Origin: Oscillospiraceae bacterium
GTDB taxonomy: Bacteria; Bacillota_A; Clostridia; Oscillospirales; Oscillospiraceae
Reading direction: 5' to 3'
DNA: 39,733 bases
Assembly (NCBI GenBank): GCA_017545325.1
Contig: JAFWOX010000004.1
Location: forward strand, 1-39,733
Positions 1 through 8,695 of this stretch are shown here, piece after piece. The translations under genes and the position numbers were made by a program. The notes below the pieces were generated by a model. The model ran no database searches. It was not told the origin of the DNA and worked only from the letters and a program-made list of their open reading frames with translations. The stretch's first letter is position 1. The number at the start of each line of letters is the position of its first letter.

Positions 1-1463
1 AAGCCGGTGGTGCCGGAGGTATACTGCATGTTGCAGACGTCGTCCGGCTTCACGGCGGCGGCCCGGCGCAGAAGCTCCTCCCGGGGCACCCGGTCCGCCC
101 TGGCCTCCGCCTCCTCCCAGGTCTGGCAGCCCGCCATGCGGAAGCCCACGGTGATGACGTTCCGCAGGAAGGGGAGACGGCGGGAATGGAGGGGACTGCC
201 GGAGCGGGTGGTCTCCAGCTCGGGGCAGAGCTCCCGGATGATGCCGGCATAGTCGCTGTCCCGGTAGTTACGCACCATGATGAGGGTATGGGCGTCGGAA
301 TGGCGCAGAAGATACTCCGTCTCCGCCAGCTTATAGGCGGTATTCATGGAGACGAACACCGCGCCGATCTTGGTGACGGCCCAGAAGGCGATGTACCACT
401 GGGGCACGTTGGTGGCCCACACCGCCACATGGGCGCCGGGGCGGACGCCCATATCGATGAGGGCCCGGCCGAAGCGGTCCACATCCCGCCGGAACTCCCG
501 GTAGGTGCGGGTATAGTCCAGGGTGGGGAAGCGGAAGGCATACTGGTCCGGGAAGGTCTCGGTGACCCGGTCCAGCAGCTGGGGAAAGGTCTCCTGGATC
601 AGCAGCTCCTTTTTCCAGATGAACTGCCCGGTATGGGCGTTGTTCCAGTACAGGTCCTGCCGGGGCTCGTCCGCCTCCAGCAGCCGCTCCACCTGGCTGG
701 AAAAATGCGGCAGGATCACATCCGGCCCCAGGCCGGGGAACCAGGAGGGATCCCATTCCAGGGCGAGGAAGCCCTTGTAGCCGATGCTCCGGAGGGCGGC
801 CATGACGTCCCCCAGGGGCAGGCTGCCCTCCCCCAGGAGGCAGTAGGTCCAGCCCTCCCCCTGGGGACGGGAATCCCGCAGGTGGACATGGCGGATGTAG
901 GCCCCCAGGTTCTGCACCGTGGTATCCGGATCCTCCCCCGCCAGACGGACGGTGGAATGCACGTCCCAGAGGGCGGCAAGGCCGTCGGAGGCGAAGCGGT
1001 TCAGCATATCCCGCAAAGCTTCGGACCGGGCGAAGGGACCCCGGCTCTCCAGCAGCAGGGTGACCCCCTGGTCCTCCGCCTCCGGGGTGAGGCGGCTCAG
1101 GGCGGCGGCCACGGTTTCCCCGGTCTCCTCCCCCTCGGCGACTGCCCGGACCCGGATGTAGGGCACCCCCACCCGGCGGGCGGCCTGGATGCAGGCCTCC
1201 ACTTCCCGGATGTTCCCCTCCGGATCGGCCGGATCCCCCAGATCGCACAGGGCGTCGATGCAGGGGATGCTCAGGCCCTCTTCAAACAGGCCCCGGGAGG
1301 TGGCCCGGGCGGCGGAGCGGCCCACGGGACCCGTTTCTCCCGCCAGGCCTCCGTCCCGGATATTGTGGATCTCGATGCCGGCAAAGCCGTATTCCAGGGC
1401 CATGCGCCGGAATTCCTCCCAGCTGTAGCCATGCCAGCCCCGGGTGGAAAAACAAAGCTTCAT
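1..1463 (-). CDS. TIM-barrel (sugar isomerase/epimerase-like) fused to AMP-forming acyl-CoA ligase, C-terminus outside window
   Basis: The frame is open from the ATG at 1463 to the window edge (487 codons seen). Residues 1-255 look like a xylose-isomerase-type TIM barrel (AP endonuclease 2/IolE superfamily), with candidate metal ligands E139, D167/H169, H194/D197 and E236 in LLLES, LWDVHS, HVHLRDS and LALEWD. Residues from about 285 continue without a break into an ANL-family AMP-binding domain; the last visible residues, YTSGTTG, are its phosphate-binding loop. Such ligases activate a carboxylic acid to acyl-AMP and then acyl-CoA. The start overlaps the stop of the LeuA-like gene (ATGA), so it is the last visible gene of the 2-oxoacid oxidoreductase operon. 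The barrel's substrate is unknown. Two separate genes joined by a sequencing error is unlikely, as the linker is in frame and well formed. The ligase C-domain with its catalytic lysine is not visible. Confidence 0.85.
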   Translation of the reverse strand, partial: MKLCFSTRGWHGYSWEEFRRMALEYGFAGIEIHNIRDGGLAGETGPVGRSAARATSRGLFEEGLSIPCIDALCDLGDPADPEGNIREVEACIQAARRVGVPYIRVRAVAEGEETGETVAAALSRLTPEAEDQGVTLLLESRGPFARSEALRDMLNRFASDGLAALWDVHSTVRLAGEDPDTTVQNLGAYIRHVHLRDSRPQGEGWTYCLLGEGSLPLGDVMAALRSIGYKGFLALEWDPSWFPGLGPDVILPHFSSQVERLLEADEPRQDLYWNNAHTGQFIWKKELLIQETFPQLLDRVTETFPDQYAFRFPTLDYTRTYREFRRDVDRFGRALIDMGVRPGAHVAVWATNVPQWYIAFWAVTKIGAVFVSMNTAYKLAETEYLLRHSDAHTLIMVRNYRDSDYAGIIRELCPELETTRSGSPLHSRRLPFLRNVITVGFRMAGCQTWEEAEARADRVPREELLRRAAAVKPDDVCNMQYTSGTTG

Positions 1464-2851
1464 GACTGCTTATCCTCATAGGCGATCTTGTTCAGCGCCG
1501 CAAGATAGGCGTTGACGCATGCGCCGATCACATCGGTGGAAAGGCCGCTGCCGGAGTATACCTTGCCCCGGTCCCGGAGCTTGATGAGGGCGGAGCCCAT
1601 GGCCTCCCGCCCCTCGGTGACGGCGGAGATCTGGAAGTCATCCAGCTCGTAATGGCGGCCGGTGATCTGCTCCAGGGCCAGGAAGGCCGCGTCCACGGGG
1701 CCGTCCCCCGGGGCGAGCCCCCGCAGGATGGCGCCGTCCTTCTTCACCACGATGTCCGCGGTGGCGCTGATCACGTTGCCCGTATGGACCACGTAGCTCT
1801 CCAGCTGATAGGTGGAGGGGACCAGCAGGGCGGCGTTGGCCACGATGGCGTCCAGCTCCCGGAAATCCACGTCCTTCTTCTCCGCGATATGGCAGAAGCT
1901 CTCGTATACCGCGGCCATATCCCCGGGGTTGAGCTCGTATCCCAGCTTCCGCACCGCCTGCTCCACGGCGCTCATATCTGCGCCGGCGGTGAGGAGCATG
2001 GCGGAGAGGGGGGCGCCGGCCCCGTTCTCGAAGGGGGAGGTGCTGCGCCGGCGGGACTCCAGCAGCCCGGAGATGCGCTCCACCCCCGCGTTCAGCCGGG
2101 TCATATCCAGGCCGGAGGCGAGGCCCAGGGAGTCCCCCCGCTCCCGGAGGATGGCGGCCAGGGCGGAGAGCCTGCAGCTCTCCCCGCCGCCCACGCTGGC
2201 GACGCTCCCCGCAGCTCCGCAGCGCAGGGCGGCCAGGGTATCCGCCGCCCCCAGGCCCAGGGCGTCGGAGCAGGCGGCGAAGACGGGGGTGCTCCCGGCC
2301 TTCTCCACCGGGTCCTTCAGCAGCTCCGCCAGCTCCCAGGGAAGCCGCCTGCCCTCGGAATCCCAGAGGATGATCCCCTTGGCTCCGGCGGCGATGGCGG
2401 ACTCCATCAGCTTCAGCAGGAAGCCCGGCTCCGCCCGGGCGGCGTCCAGGGCCTCGAAGAACACGGCGCCGCAGAGCCCCGCGCAGCGGCGGAGCTGCTC
2501 CTCCAGCAGGGCGGGGAGCTTATCCGGCCTCACGCCGCTCAGGTATTCCATCCCGGAGGCGGAGACGGGAACGGAGACTGTCAGGATGCCCCGGGGAGAG
2601 CTTTTCAGCTCCCGGGCGGCCAGCTCCGCTTCTCCGGCCTCCAGCCCCACCGAGACGGCGGGGCAGGCCCGGCGCAGCAGGGTGCCCAGGGTGCGCACCA
2701 GCAGCGCCGCCTCCTCCCCCAGGGAAGGGGAGGGCAGCTGGAGGATATCCACCCCCAGCCCGTCCAGCTCCCGGGCCAGATCCAGTCGGTTCTTGAAGCT
2801 CAGCTCCGCGGCTTCGGCGAGGGTACGGTCATAGATCCTGATCTCTTTCAT
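1460..2851 (-). CDS. 2-isopropylmalate synthase-like protein lacking catalytic residues, with LeuA regulatory domain
   Basis: 463 aa. The N-terminal part follows the HMGL-like barrel of LeuA, but where LeuA has TLRDGEQ this protein has TLAEAAE (residues 10-16). Where LeuA has the metal-binding HTHDDLG it has ACSDALG (193-199), and GERAGN is replaced by GESCRL (223-228). The residues that bind the metal and 2-oxoacid are therefore gone. Residues from about 345 to the end match the LeuA dimerisation/leucine-feedback domain well (GDGPVDAA, SGLSTDVIGA, AYLAALN). I infer a pseudoenzyme that may sense leucine or another branched-chain metabolite. Its start overlaps the PFOR stop and its stop overlaps the next start, both as ATGA, so it is translationally coupled. 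It is shorter than typical LeuA (about 510 aa). An altered acyltransferase activity cannot be excluded. Confidence 0.85.
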   Translation of the reverse strand: MKEIRIYDRTLAEAAELSFKNRLDLARELDGLGVDILQLPSPSLGEEAALLVRTLGTLLRRACPAVSVGLEAGEAELAARELKSSPRGILTVSVPVSASGMEYLSGVRPDKLPALLEEQLRRCAGLCGAVFFEALDAARAEPGFLLKLMESAIAAGAKGIILWDSEGRRLPWELAELLKDPVEKAGSTPVFAACSDALGLGAADTLAALRCGAAGSVASVGGGESCRLSALAAILRERGDSLGLASGLDMTRLNAGVERISGLLESRRRSTSPFENGAGAPLSAMLLTAGADMSAVEQAVRKLGYELNPGDMAAVYESFCHIAEKKDVDFRELDAIVANAALLVPSTYQLESYVVHTGNVISATADIVVKKDGAILRGLAPGDGPVDAAFLALEQITGRHYELDDFQISAVTEGREAMGSALIKLRDRGKVYSGSGLSTDVIGACVNAYLAALNKIAYEDKQS

Positions 2852-5800
2852 TCCTGTTCATCCATTCTCCGGTAACGGTCGAATTTTTCCTTGGCCTGCT
2901 CCTCCGCCTGGGCGAAGAGGACGTCCGCGTTCTCCGGATAGCGCAGGGCAAGGCTGGAGTAGCGGACCTCCCCGTTCAGGAAATCCCGCAGGGGGAGCTT
3001 CGGGGCGGGGGAATCCAGCCGGAAGGGCTTTTCCTTCCTGGGATCATAGCGGTAGAGATGCCAGTAGCCCGACTGCACGGCCTTCTTCATCTCCGCCTGG
3101 GCGGAGCACATCCCCGCGTGGATGCCGTGGGCGGTGCAGGGGGTATAGCCGATGACGAGGGCGGGGCCGGGGTGGGCGTCCGCCTCCAGCAGGGCCTTGA
3201 TGAGCTGGGCGGGATTCGCCCCCATGGCCACCTGGGCCACATATACGTTGGGGTATTGCCGCAGCATGGCCCCCAGATCCTTCTTGGGGCTCTTCTTTCC
3301 CGAGGACTGGAACTGGGCCACGGCACCCAGAGGGGTGGCCTTGGAGCTCTGTCCGCCGGTGTTGGAGTAGACCTCCGTATCGATGACGAAAACGTTCACA
3401 TCCTCCCCGGTGGAGAAAACGTGGTCCAGGCCGCCGTAGCCGATATCATAGGCCCAGCCGTCCCCGCCGTACATCCACACGGTCTTCTTGGCGAACTGGT
3501 CCCGCATGGCCCAAAGCTCCGGGTCGTTCCGGCAGGCGTTCTCCAGGGCCTCCGCCCGCTCCCGGGTGCCCTCGGCGGAGTTGAACCCGGCCAGCCAGGC
3601 CTCCAGGGCTTCCTTCAGCCCGCCGGAGGCGGTCTTCACCTTTTCCTCCGCCAGGAGCTTTGCCCGCAGGCGCTGCTGCCGGGAGGACAGGGCCATGCCC
3701 AGGGCGAATTCCGCGTTATCCTCAAACAGGCTGTTGGACCAGGCCACTCCGTGGCCCTTCCGGTTCTTGCAGTAGGGCACGCTGGGCATGGCCGCGCCCC
3801 AGGCCTGGGAACAGCCCGTGGCGTTGGCCCAGTAGACCCGGTCCCCGAAGAGCTGGGTCAGGAGCTTGGCATAGGGGGTCTCCCCGCAGCCGGCGCAGGC
3901 GCCGGAGAACTCCACCAGCGGCTGCCGGAACTGGCTGCCCTTCACCGTGGCGGCGTCGTACACGTCCCCCTTGTCGGAAAGGCCCAGGCCGTAATCCCAG
4001 TTCTCCCGCCGGTAGTCCCCCTCCTCCAGGGGAAGGAGACGGATGGCCCCGGCGGGGCATACGCCCTCGCAGCTGCCGCAGCCGGAGCAGTCCGGCGCGG
4101 AGATCTGCAGGGAATACAGGAGCCCCTCCCCCTGCTTCCCCTTGGCGGGGGCGGTGCGGAAGGTCCCAGGGGCCGCCTTGGCCTCCTCCCCGTTCAGGAG
4201 CAGGGGCCGGAGGACGGCATGGGAGCACACCAGGGAGCACAGGTTGCATTGGAGGCATTTCTCCGGATCCCATACCGGGCTGCGGTCGCAGAAGCCCCGC
4301 TTTTCCCAGGCGGTGGTGCCCAGGGGCAGGACCCCGTCCTCCAAGCCCTTGAAGGCGGAGACCGGCAGATCATCCCCCTTCAGGGCGTTCAGGGGGCGGA
4401 GGATATTCCGGATGAACTCCGGAGCCTCCGGCTCCGGCGCCTCCAGGGGCGTATCCGGCGCATCGGCCCAGCTCCCGGGCACCTCCACCCGGTGGGCGGC
4501 CTCCGCCCCGGCGTCGATGGCGTTCAGGTTCTTCTGCACTACCTTTTCGCCCTTGCTGCCGTAGCTCTTCCGGGCAGCCTCCTTCATGTATCCCACGGCC
4601 TCCTCCGCCGGGAGGATCCCCGCCAGGCGGAAGAAGGCGGCCTGGAGCACGGTGTTGGCGTGGTTCCCCAGGCCCAGGTCCCGGGCGATGCGGTCCGCGT
4701 CGAGGGTGTACAGGGCGGCGCCCTTCCGGGCCAGGCAGCGCTTCACCCGGTCCGGCAGCTTCTGCTCCAGCTCTTCATCCTTCCAGGGGCAGTTCAGCAG
4801 GAAGGTGCCCCCGGGCTTCAGCTCCTGCGCCATATCGAAATGGTACAGGAAGGCGGGATTGTGGCAGCCCACGAAATCCGCATGGCGCACCAGATGGGCG
4901 CCCCGGATGGGGGAGGGGCCGAAGCGCAGATGGCTCCGGGTGATGCCGAAGGATTTTTTCGTATCGTATTCGAAGTAGCCCTGGGCGTACAGGGCGGTAT
5001 GGTCCCCGATGATCTTGATGCTGTTCTTGTTGGCGCCTACGGTGCCGTCGGACCCCAGGCCCCAGAACTTGCAGGAGACGGTGCCGGGCTTATCCGTATC
5101 CGGCTGCTCCGGAACGGCAAGGCTCAGACCGGTCACGTCGTCGGTGATGCCGATGGTGAAGCCGTTCTTCGGCTCTGCCGCCTCCAGCTCCCGGTATACC
5201 GCCAGGATCTGGCCCGGGTCCGTATCCTTGCTGGAGAGACCGTAGCGGCCGCCGATGATCCGCGGCGCCTTCTCCCGGCCCATAAAGGCCTGACATACGT
5301 CCAGATACAGGGGCTCCCCGGGGGCGCCGGATTCCTTGCACCGGTCCAGCACCGCGATCCGCTTCACGGTCCCGGGCAGGGCGGCCCGGAAGAAATCCGA
5401 GGCGAAGGGACGGTACAGGTGCACCTGCAGATAGCCCACCTTTTCCCCCCGGCTGCGAAGCAGGTCCACCGTATCCTGGATGGTGCCGCTGACGCTGCCC
5501 ATGGCCACGATCACCCGCTCCGCCTCCGGGTCCCCGTAGTAGTTGAACAGGTGGTACTCCCGCCCGGTGAGGGCGGAGATCTTCCCCAGGACCTCCTCCA
5601 CCTGCCGGGGCAGGGCGTCGTAGGCGGGGTTGTTGGCCTCCCGGATCTGGAAGTATACGTCCGGATTCTGGACGGTGTTCCGCAGGGTCGGGTGGTCCGG
5701 GTTCAGGGCGGAGGCCCGGAAGGCGGCCAGGGCGTCCCGGTCCAGCAGGGTCTCCAGCTCCGCCGGACTCAGCACCCGGATCTTCTGGATCTCATGGGAG

Positions 5801-6330
5801 GTGCGGAAGCCGTCGAAGAAATGGAGGAAGGGGATCCGGGAGGAGACGGCGCAGACATGGGCGGCGGCGGCCAGGTCCATGACCTCCTGTACGCTGCCGC
5901 TGGAGAGGAGGGCCCAGCCCGTGCTGCGGCAGGCCATGACGTCGGAGTGGTCCCCGAAGATGCTCATGGCGTGGGTGCCCACGGTGCGGCTGGCCACATG
6001 GAGCACCGCCGGGAGCCGGGAGCCCGCGATGCGGTACATCACCGGGATCATGAGCATGAGCCCCTGGGCGGAGGTGAAGCTCACCCCCAGGGAGCCGGTC
6101 TCGCAGGCCCCGTGGACCGCGCCGATGGCCCCTGCCTCGGACTGCATCTCCACCAGCCGGACGGGCTGGCCGAAGAGGTTTTTCCGCCCCTGGGCGCTCC
6201 ATTCGTCCGTATGCTCCGCCATGGGGGAGGAGGGAGTGATGGGGTAGATGGCCGCGATCTCGGAGAACTGATAGGCCACATGGGCGGCGGCCTCGTTGCC
6301 GTCCATGGGGGCGTAGGTATGGTCTGCCAT
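2848..6330 (-). CDS. nifJ: pyruvate:ferredoxin (flavodoxin) oxidoreductase, single chain
   Basis: 1160 aa, the usual length of the fused homodimeric enzyme. It converts pyruvate and CoA to acetyl-CoA, CO2 and reduced ferredoxin or flavodoxin in the cytoplasm. Domains in order: POR N-terminal domain with YPITPSSPMAE near residue 29; a domain II/gamma-type segment with FWGLGSDGTVGANKNSIKII near 430; two 4Fe-4S motifs, CLQCNLCSLVC near 690 and CSGCGSCEGVCP near 746; and a C-terminal TPP domain with GDGWAYDIGYGGLDH near 957. Proximal-cluster cysteines appear in ACAGCGE, TGCSQAW and TPCTAHG. The start is preceded by AAGGAGG. It lies 20 bp after the VorC-type gene and overlaps the LeuA-like gene. 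Within this operon it could supply low-potential electrons to the second oxidoreductase through a shared ferredoxin; that coupling is inferred. Confidence 0.97.
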   Translation of the reverse strand: MADHTYAPMDGNEAAAHVAYQFSEIAAIYPITPSSPMAEHTDEWSAQGRKNLFGQPVRLVEMQSEAGAIGAVHGACETGSLGVSFTSAQGLMLMIPVMYRIAGSRLPAVLHVASRTVGTHAMSIFGDHSDVMACRSTGWALLSSGSVQEVMDLAAAAHVCAVSSRIPFLHFFDGFRTSHEIQKIRVLSPAELETLLDRDALAAFRASALNPDHPTLRNTVQNPDVYFQIREANNPAYDALPRQVEEVLGKISALTGREYHLFNYYGDPEAERVIVAMGSVSGTIQDTVDLLRSRGEKVGYLQVHLYRPFASDFFRAALPGTVKRIAVLDRCKESGAPGEPLYLDVCQAFMGREKAPRIIGGRYGLSSKDTDPGQILAVYRELEAAEPKNGFTIGITDDVTGLSLAVPEQPDTDKPGTVSCKFWGLGSDGTVGANKNSIKIIGDHTALYAQGYFEYDTKKSFGITRSHLRFGPSPIRGAHLVRHADFVGCHNPAFLYHFDMAQELKPGGTFLLNCPWKDEELEQKLPDRVKRCLARKGAALYTLDADRIARDLGLGNHANTVLQAAFFRLAGILPAEEAVGYMKEAARKSYGSKGEKVVQKNLNAIDAGAEAAHRVEVPGSWADAPDTPLEAPEPEAPEFIRNILRPLNALKGDDLPVSAFKGLEDGVLPLGTTAWEKRGFCDRSPVWDPEKCLQCNLCSLVCSHAVLRPLLLNGEEAKAAPGTFRTAPAKGKQGEGLLYSLQISAPDCSGCGSCEGVCPAGAIRLLPLEEGDYRRENWDYGLGLSDKGDVYDAATVKGSQFRQPLVEFSGACAGCGETPYAKLLTQLFGDRVYWANATGCSQAWGAAMPSVPYCKNRKGHGVAWSNSLFEDNAEFALGMALSSRQQRLRAKLLAEEKVKTASGGLKEALEAWLAGFNSAEGTRERAEALENACRNDPELWAMRDQFAKKTVWMYGGDGWAYDIGYGGLDHVFSTGEDVNVFVIDTEVYSNTGGQSSKATPLGAVAQFQSSGKKSPKKDLGAMLRQYPNVYVAQVAMGANPAQLIKALLEADAHPGPALVIGYTPCTAHGIHAGMCSAQAEMKKAVQSGYWHLYRYDPRKEKPFRLDSPAPKLPLRDFLNGEVRYSSLALRYPENADVLFAQAEEQAKEKFDRYRRMDEQE

Positions 6331-6350
6331 AGAGATGGCCTCCTTAAATC

Positions 6351-6875
6351 TCAGAAGAACAGGTGCAGCGCCTTCCGGTTCATGTCCAGATACTTCGCTT
6401 TTCTTCCGGAGAAAAGCTGCTCCAGCTCGTATTCGATGGTCTCCTTCTTCACCAGGTTCGTCTGGGCCAGGATGGCCCCCAGCATGACGATATTGGCCGC
6501 CTTATCGGAGCCCAGCTTCTGGGCCTCGGTGTTGATGGGGATCTTATGGATGCGAAGGTCCTCCCGCTTGGGCTCCTGGGGCACCAGGTCGCTGTTCACG
6601 AAGAGCAGGCCGCCGGGCACCACCATGGGCTCGAACTTCAGCAGACTGGGGAGATTCATCACCACCAGCACGTCCGCCTCGTCGATGAGGGGGCAGCGGA
6701 TGGGCTGATCGGAGACCACCACGGTGCAGTTGGCGGTGCCGCCCCGCATCTCGGGACCGTAGGAGGGGAGCCAGGTGACCTCCCGGCCTTCCTCCATGGC
6801 TGCCTTGGCGATCATCTGGCCGATGGCCAGGGTGCCCTGGCCGCCGCTGCCGGCAAAGAACATTCTGCATTTCAT
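6351..6875 (-). CDS. 2-oxoacid:ferredoxin oxidoreductase, gamma subunit (VorC/KorC type)
   Basis: 174 aa, typical for a separate gamma subunit. It starts with the pattern of this family: GSGGQGT at residues 9-15 and YGPEMRGG at 39-46, followed by a Rossmann-like fold that takes part in CoA binding. With the alpha, beta and ferredoxin subunits encoded just upstream it completes a four-subunit enzyme that interconverts a 2-oxoacid plus CoA with acyl-CoA plus CO2 plus reduced ferredoxin. The ATG is 3 bp after the beta-subunit stop, and GGAGGG sits inside the end of the beta gene. The family cannot be split reliably into VOR and KOR by eye; the neighbouring Ile- and Val-type T-boxes favour the branched-chain (VOR) reading. 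Confidence 0.93.
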   Translation of the reverse strand: MKCRMFFAGSGGQGTLAIGQMIAKAAMEEGREVTWLPSYGPEMRGGTANCTVVVSDQPIRCPLIDEADVLVVMNLPSLLKFEPMVVPGGLLFVNSDLVPQEPKREDLRIHKIPINTEAQKLGSDKAANIVMLGAILAQTNLVKKETIEYELEQLFSGRKAKYLDMNRKALHLFF

Positions 6876-6878
6876 GGC

Positions 6879-7622
6879 TCAAAATCCCTCCGGCGTTTTG
6901 AAATTCTTCACGGGGTAGTACTCCGCCATCTGCTCCCCCACCCAGCGGAGGGCGTCCGCGGGAGCCAGGCCCCAGTTGGTGGGGCAGGAGGAGAGGAATT
7001 CCACGAAGGTGAAGCCCAGGCCGGCCCGCTGGATGGCGATGGCCTTCCGCACGGCCTCCTTGGCCTTCCGCACGTTGGCGGGGTTATTCAGCATCACCCG
7101 TTCCACGAACACGGCCCCGTCGATGGTGCTCAGCAGCTCGCAGACCTTCAGGGGCATGCCCGCCTGCTCCTGGGAGCGGCCGTAGATAGCGGTGGTGGCC
7201 TTCTGGCCGATGAGGGTGGTGGGGGCCATCTGGCCGCCGGTCATGCCGTAGATGCCGTTATTGATGAAGAAGGTGGTGAACTTCTCCCCCCGGAGGGCGG
7301 CATGGGTGATCTCCGCGATGCCGATGGCCGCCAGGTCCCCGTCCCCCTGGTAGGTGAAGACCACCTTGCTGGGGTTCACCCGGCGGATGCCGGAGGCTAC
7401 GGCGGGGGCGCGGCCATGCATGGACTCGCACATGTCGATATTCATGAAATGGTGGGCGTTGATGGCGCAGCCGATGGGGGCGACGCCGATGGTCTTCCCC
7501 AGCAGGTCCATCTCATCCAGCACTTCCATAATGATCCGGTGCGCGATGCCGTGGGTGCAGCCGGGGCAGTAGCTGGTGTCCACGGGGGTCATGCCCTTGG
7601 TGGGCGTAAATACAGTTTTCAT
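6879..7622 (-). CDS. 2-oxoacid:ferredoxin oxidoreductase, beta (TPP) subunit (VorA/KorB type)
   Basis: 247 aa from the ATG at 7622, which overlaps the alpha-subunit stop as ATGA. The open frame runs further upstream, but that extension is antisense-quality sequence inside the alpha gene. The thiamine pyrophosphate binding domain is clear: YCPGC at 18-22, then GDGDLAAIG at 93-101 and NNGIYGMTGGQ at 121-131, which bind the diphosphate and Mg2+. This subunit carries the TPP that attacks the 2-oxoacid, or accepts the acyl group from acyl-CoA in the reductive carboxylation direction. It is the third of four coupled subunit genes. Substrate assignment (branched-chain 2-oxoacids rather than 2-oxoglutarate) rests on context only. 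Confidence 0.93.
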   Translation of the reverse strand: MKTVFTPTKGMTPVDTSYCPGCTHGIAHRIIMEVLDEMDLLGKTIGVAPIGCAINAHHFMNIDMCESMHGRAPAVASGIRRVNPSKVVFTYQGDGDLAAIGIAEITHAALRGEKFTTFFINNGIYGMTGGQMAPTTLIGQKATTAIYGRSQEQAGMPLKVCELLSTIDGAVFVERVMLNNPANVRKAKEAVRKAIAIQRAGLGFTFVEFLSSCPTNWGLAPADALRWVGEQMAEYYPVKNFKTPEGF

Positions 7623-8695
7623 TTCAGACCCTCCAACAGTTGCTTTGCCTTTTCCGCGATCTCCCGGGAGCCGGGGACGATGCCGCCGGTGCGGTGCACC
7701 AGGGCCACGGGCCAGCGGCCCCGGACCCCCAGCTTCACGTCCTCGAGCATCTGGCCCATGCTGAGCTCCGCGCTCACCACCAGCTTCGTTTTGCTTCCCA
7801 GCCGATCGAAGGCCTGGTAGGGATAGGGCCAGAGGCTGATGGGCCGGATGAGGCCCGCCTTGATCCCCTGCTCTCCCAGCAGCTCCATGGCCTCCAGGCA
7901 GAGGCGGGAAACGGTGCCGAAGGCCACGAAGACAACCTCCGCATCCTCCAGGTCGTATTCCTGCCATTTCACCAGCTCCTGCTCCGCCCGGCGGTACTTC
8001 TCGAAGAGCTTCTCCACATGGGCCTCCAGCTCATCCGGCTGCATCCGCAGGGAGAAGACCACGTTCCGTCCGGGGTGGGCGTCCGTGCCCGTGATGGCCC
8101 AGGGCCGGGTTTCGTTCAGCTTGTCCTCCGGGGTGATGCCCTTGGGCTCCGGCAGCTCCACGGGCTCCATCATCTGGCCCATCATGCCGTCCGCCAGGAT
8201 CAGCACCGGGTTCCGGTATTCCTCGGCGATATCGAAGGCCCTGTACAGCAGATCCACGCATTCCTGGATCCCTGCGGGGGCGAAGACCAGGAGCTTGGCG
8301 TCCCCGTTATACCCGCCCCGGGTGGCCTGGATATAATCCGCCTGGCCGGGCTGGATGCCGCCCACGCCGGGGCCGCCCCGGGAGACGTTCAGGGCCACCA
8401 GGGGAGTCTCCGCGGAGCATAGGAAGCCCAGGCCCTCCTGCATCAGCGCAAGGCCGGGGGAGCTGGTGGAGATGAATACCCGTCCGCCGCTGGCGGAGGC
8501 GCCGAAGGCCATGCTGACGGCGGCAAGCTCGCTCTCCGCCTGGATGAAGGCGCCGCCCGCCTCCGGCAGGGCGTGGCTCATATATTCGGGGATCTCGTTC
8601 TGGGGGGTGATGGGATAGCCGAAGTAGCAGCGGACGCCCGCCCGGATGGCCGCCTCGGCAAAGGCCTCGTTCCCCTTCATCAGAATACGGCTCAT
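7619..8695 (-). CDS. vorB: 2-oxoacid:ferredoxin oxidoreductase, alpha subunit (VorB-like)
   Basis: 358 aa, starting with MSRILMKGNEAFAEAAIRAG and the family motif YPITP at residues 27-31, then the QAESE and GFGA-like core (AESELAAVSMAFGASASGG) of the alpha/pyrimidine-binding domain. This subunit holds the glutamate-containing half of the TPP site. Overall it most resembles proteins annotated as 3-methyl-2-oxobutanoate dehydrogenase subunit VorB, acting on the 2-oxoacids of Val, Ile and Leu, though VorB and KorA are close relatives. It overlaps the ferredoxin gene before it and the beta gene after it by ATGA junctions, giving fixed stoichiometry. Under reducing conditions such enzymes can run backwards and carboxylate acyl-CoA. 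Confidence 0.88.
   Translation of the reverse strand: MSRILMKGNEAFAEAAIRAGVRCYFGYPITPQNEIPEYMSHALPEAGGAFIQAESELAAVSMAFGASASGGRVFISTSSPGLALMQEGLGFLCSAETPLVALNVSRGGPGVGGIQPGQADYIQATRGGYNGDAKLLVFAPAGIQECVDLLYRAFDIAEEYRNPVLILADGMMGQMMEPVELPEPKGITPEDKLNETRPWAITGTDAHPGRNVVFSLRMQPDELEAHVEKLFEKYRRAEQELVKWQEYDLEDAEVVFVAFGTVSRLCLEAMELLGEQGIKAGLIRPISLWPYPYQAFDRLGSKTKLVVSAELSMGQMLEDVKLGVRGRWPVALVHRTGGIVPGSREIAEKAKQLLEGLK

Noticed and set aside
331..1248. Minus-strand frame of 305 codons inside the first gene
   Set aside because: It is out of frame with the TIM-barrel/ligase fusion, whose conserved motifs fix the frame; its composition (Gly, Pro, Arg) is that of a shadow.
3058..6708. Open frame of about 1200 codons on the plus strand opposite PFOR
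   Set aside because: It mirrors a real gene in GC-rich DNA, is rich in Gly, Leu, His and Pro, shows no family motif, and PFOR on the other strand is certain.
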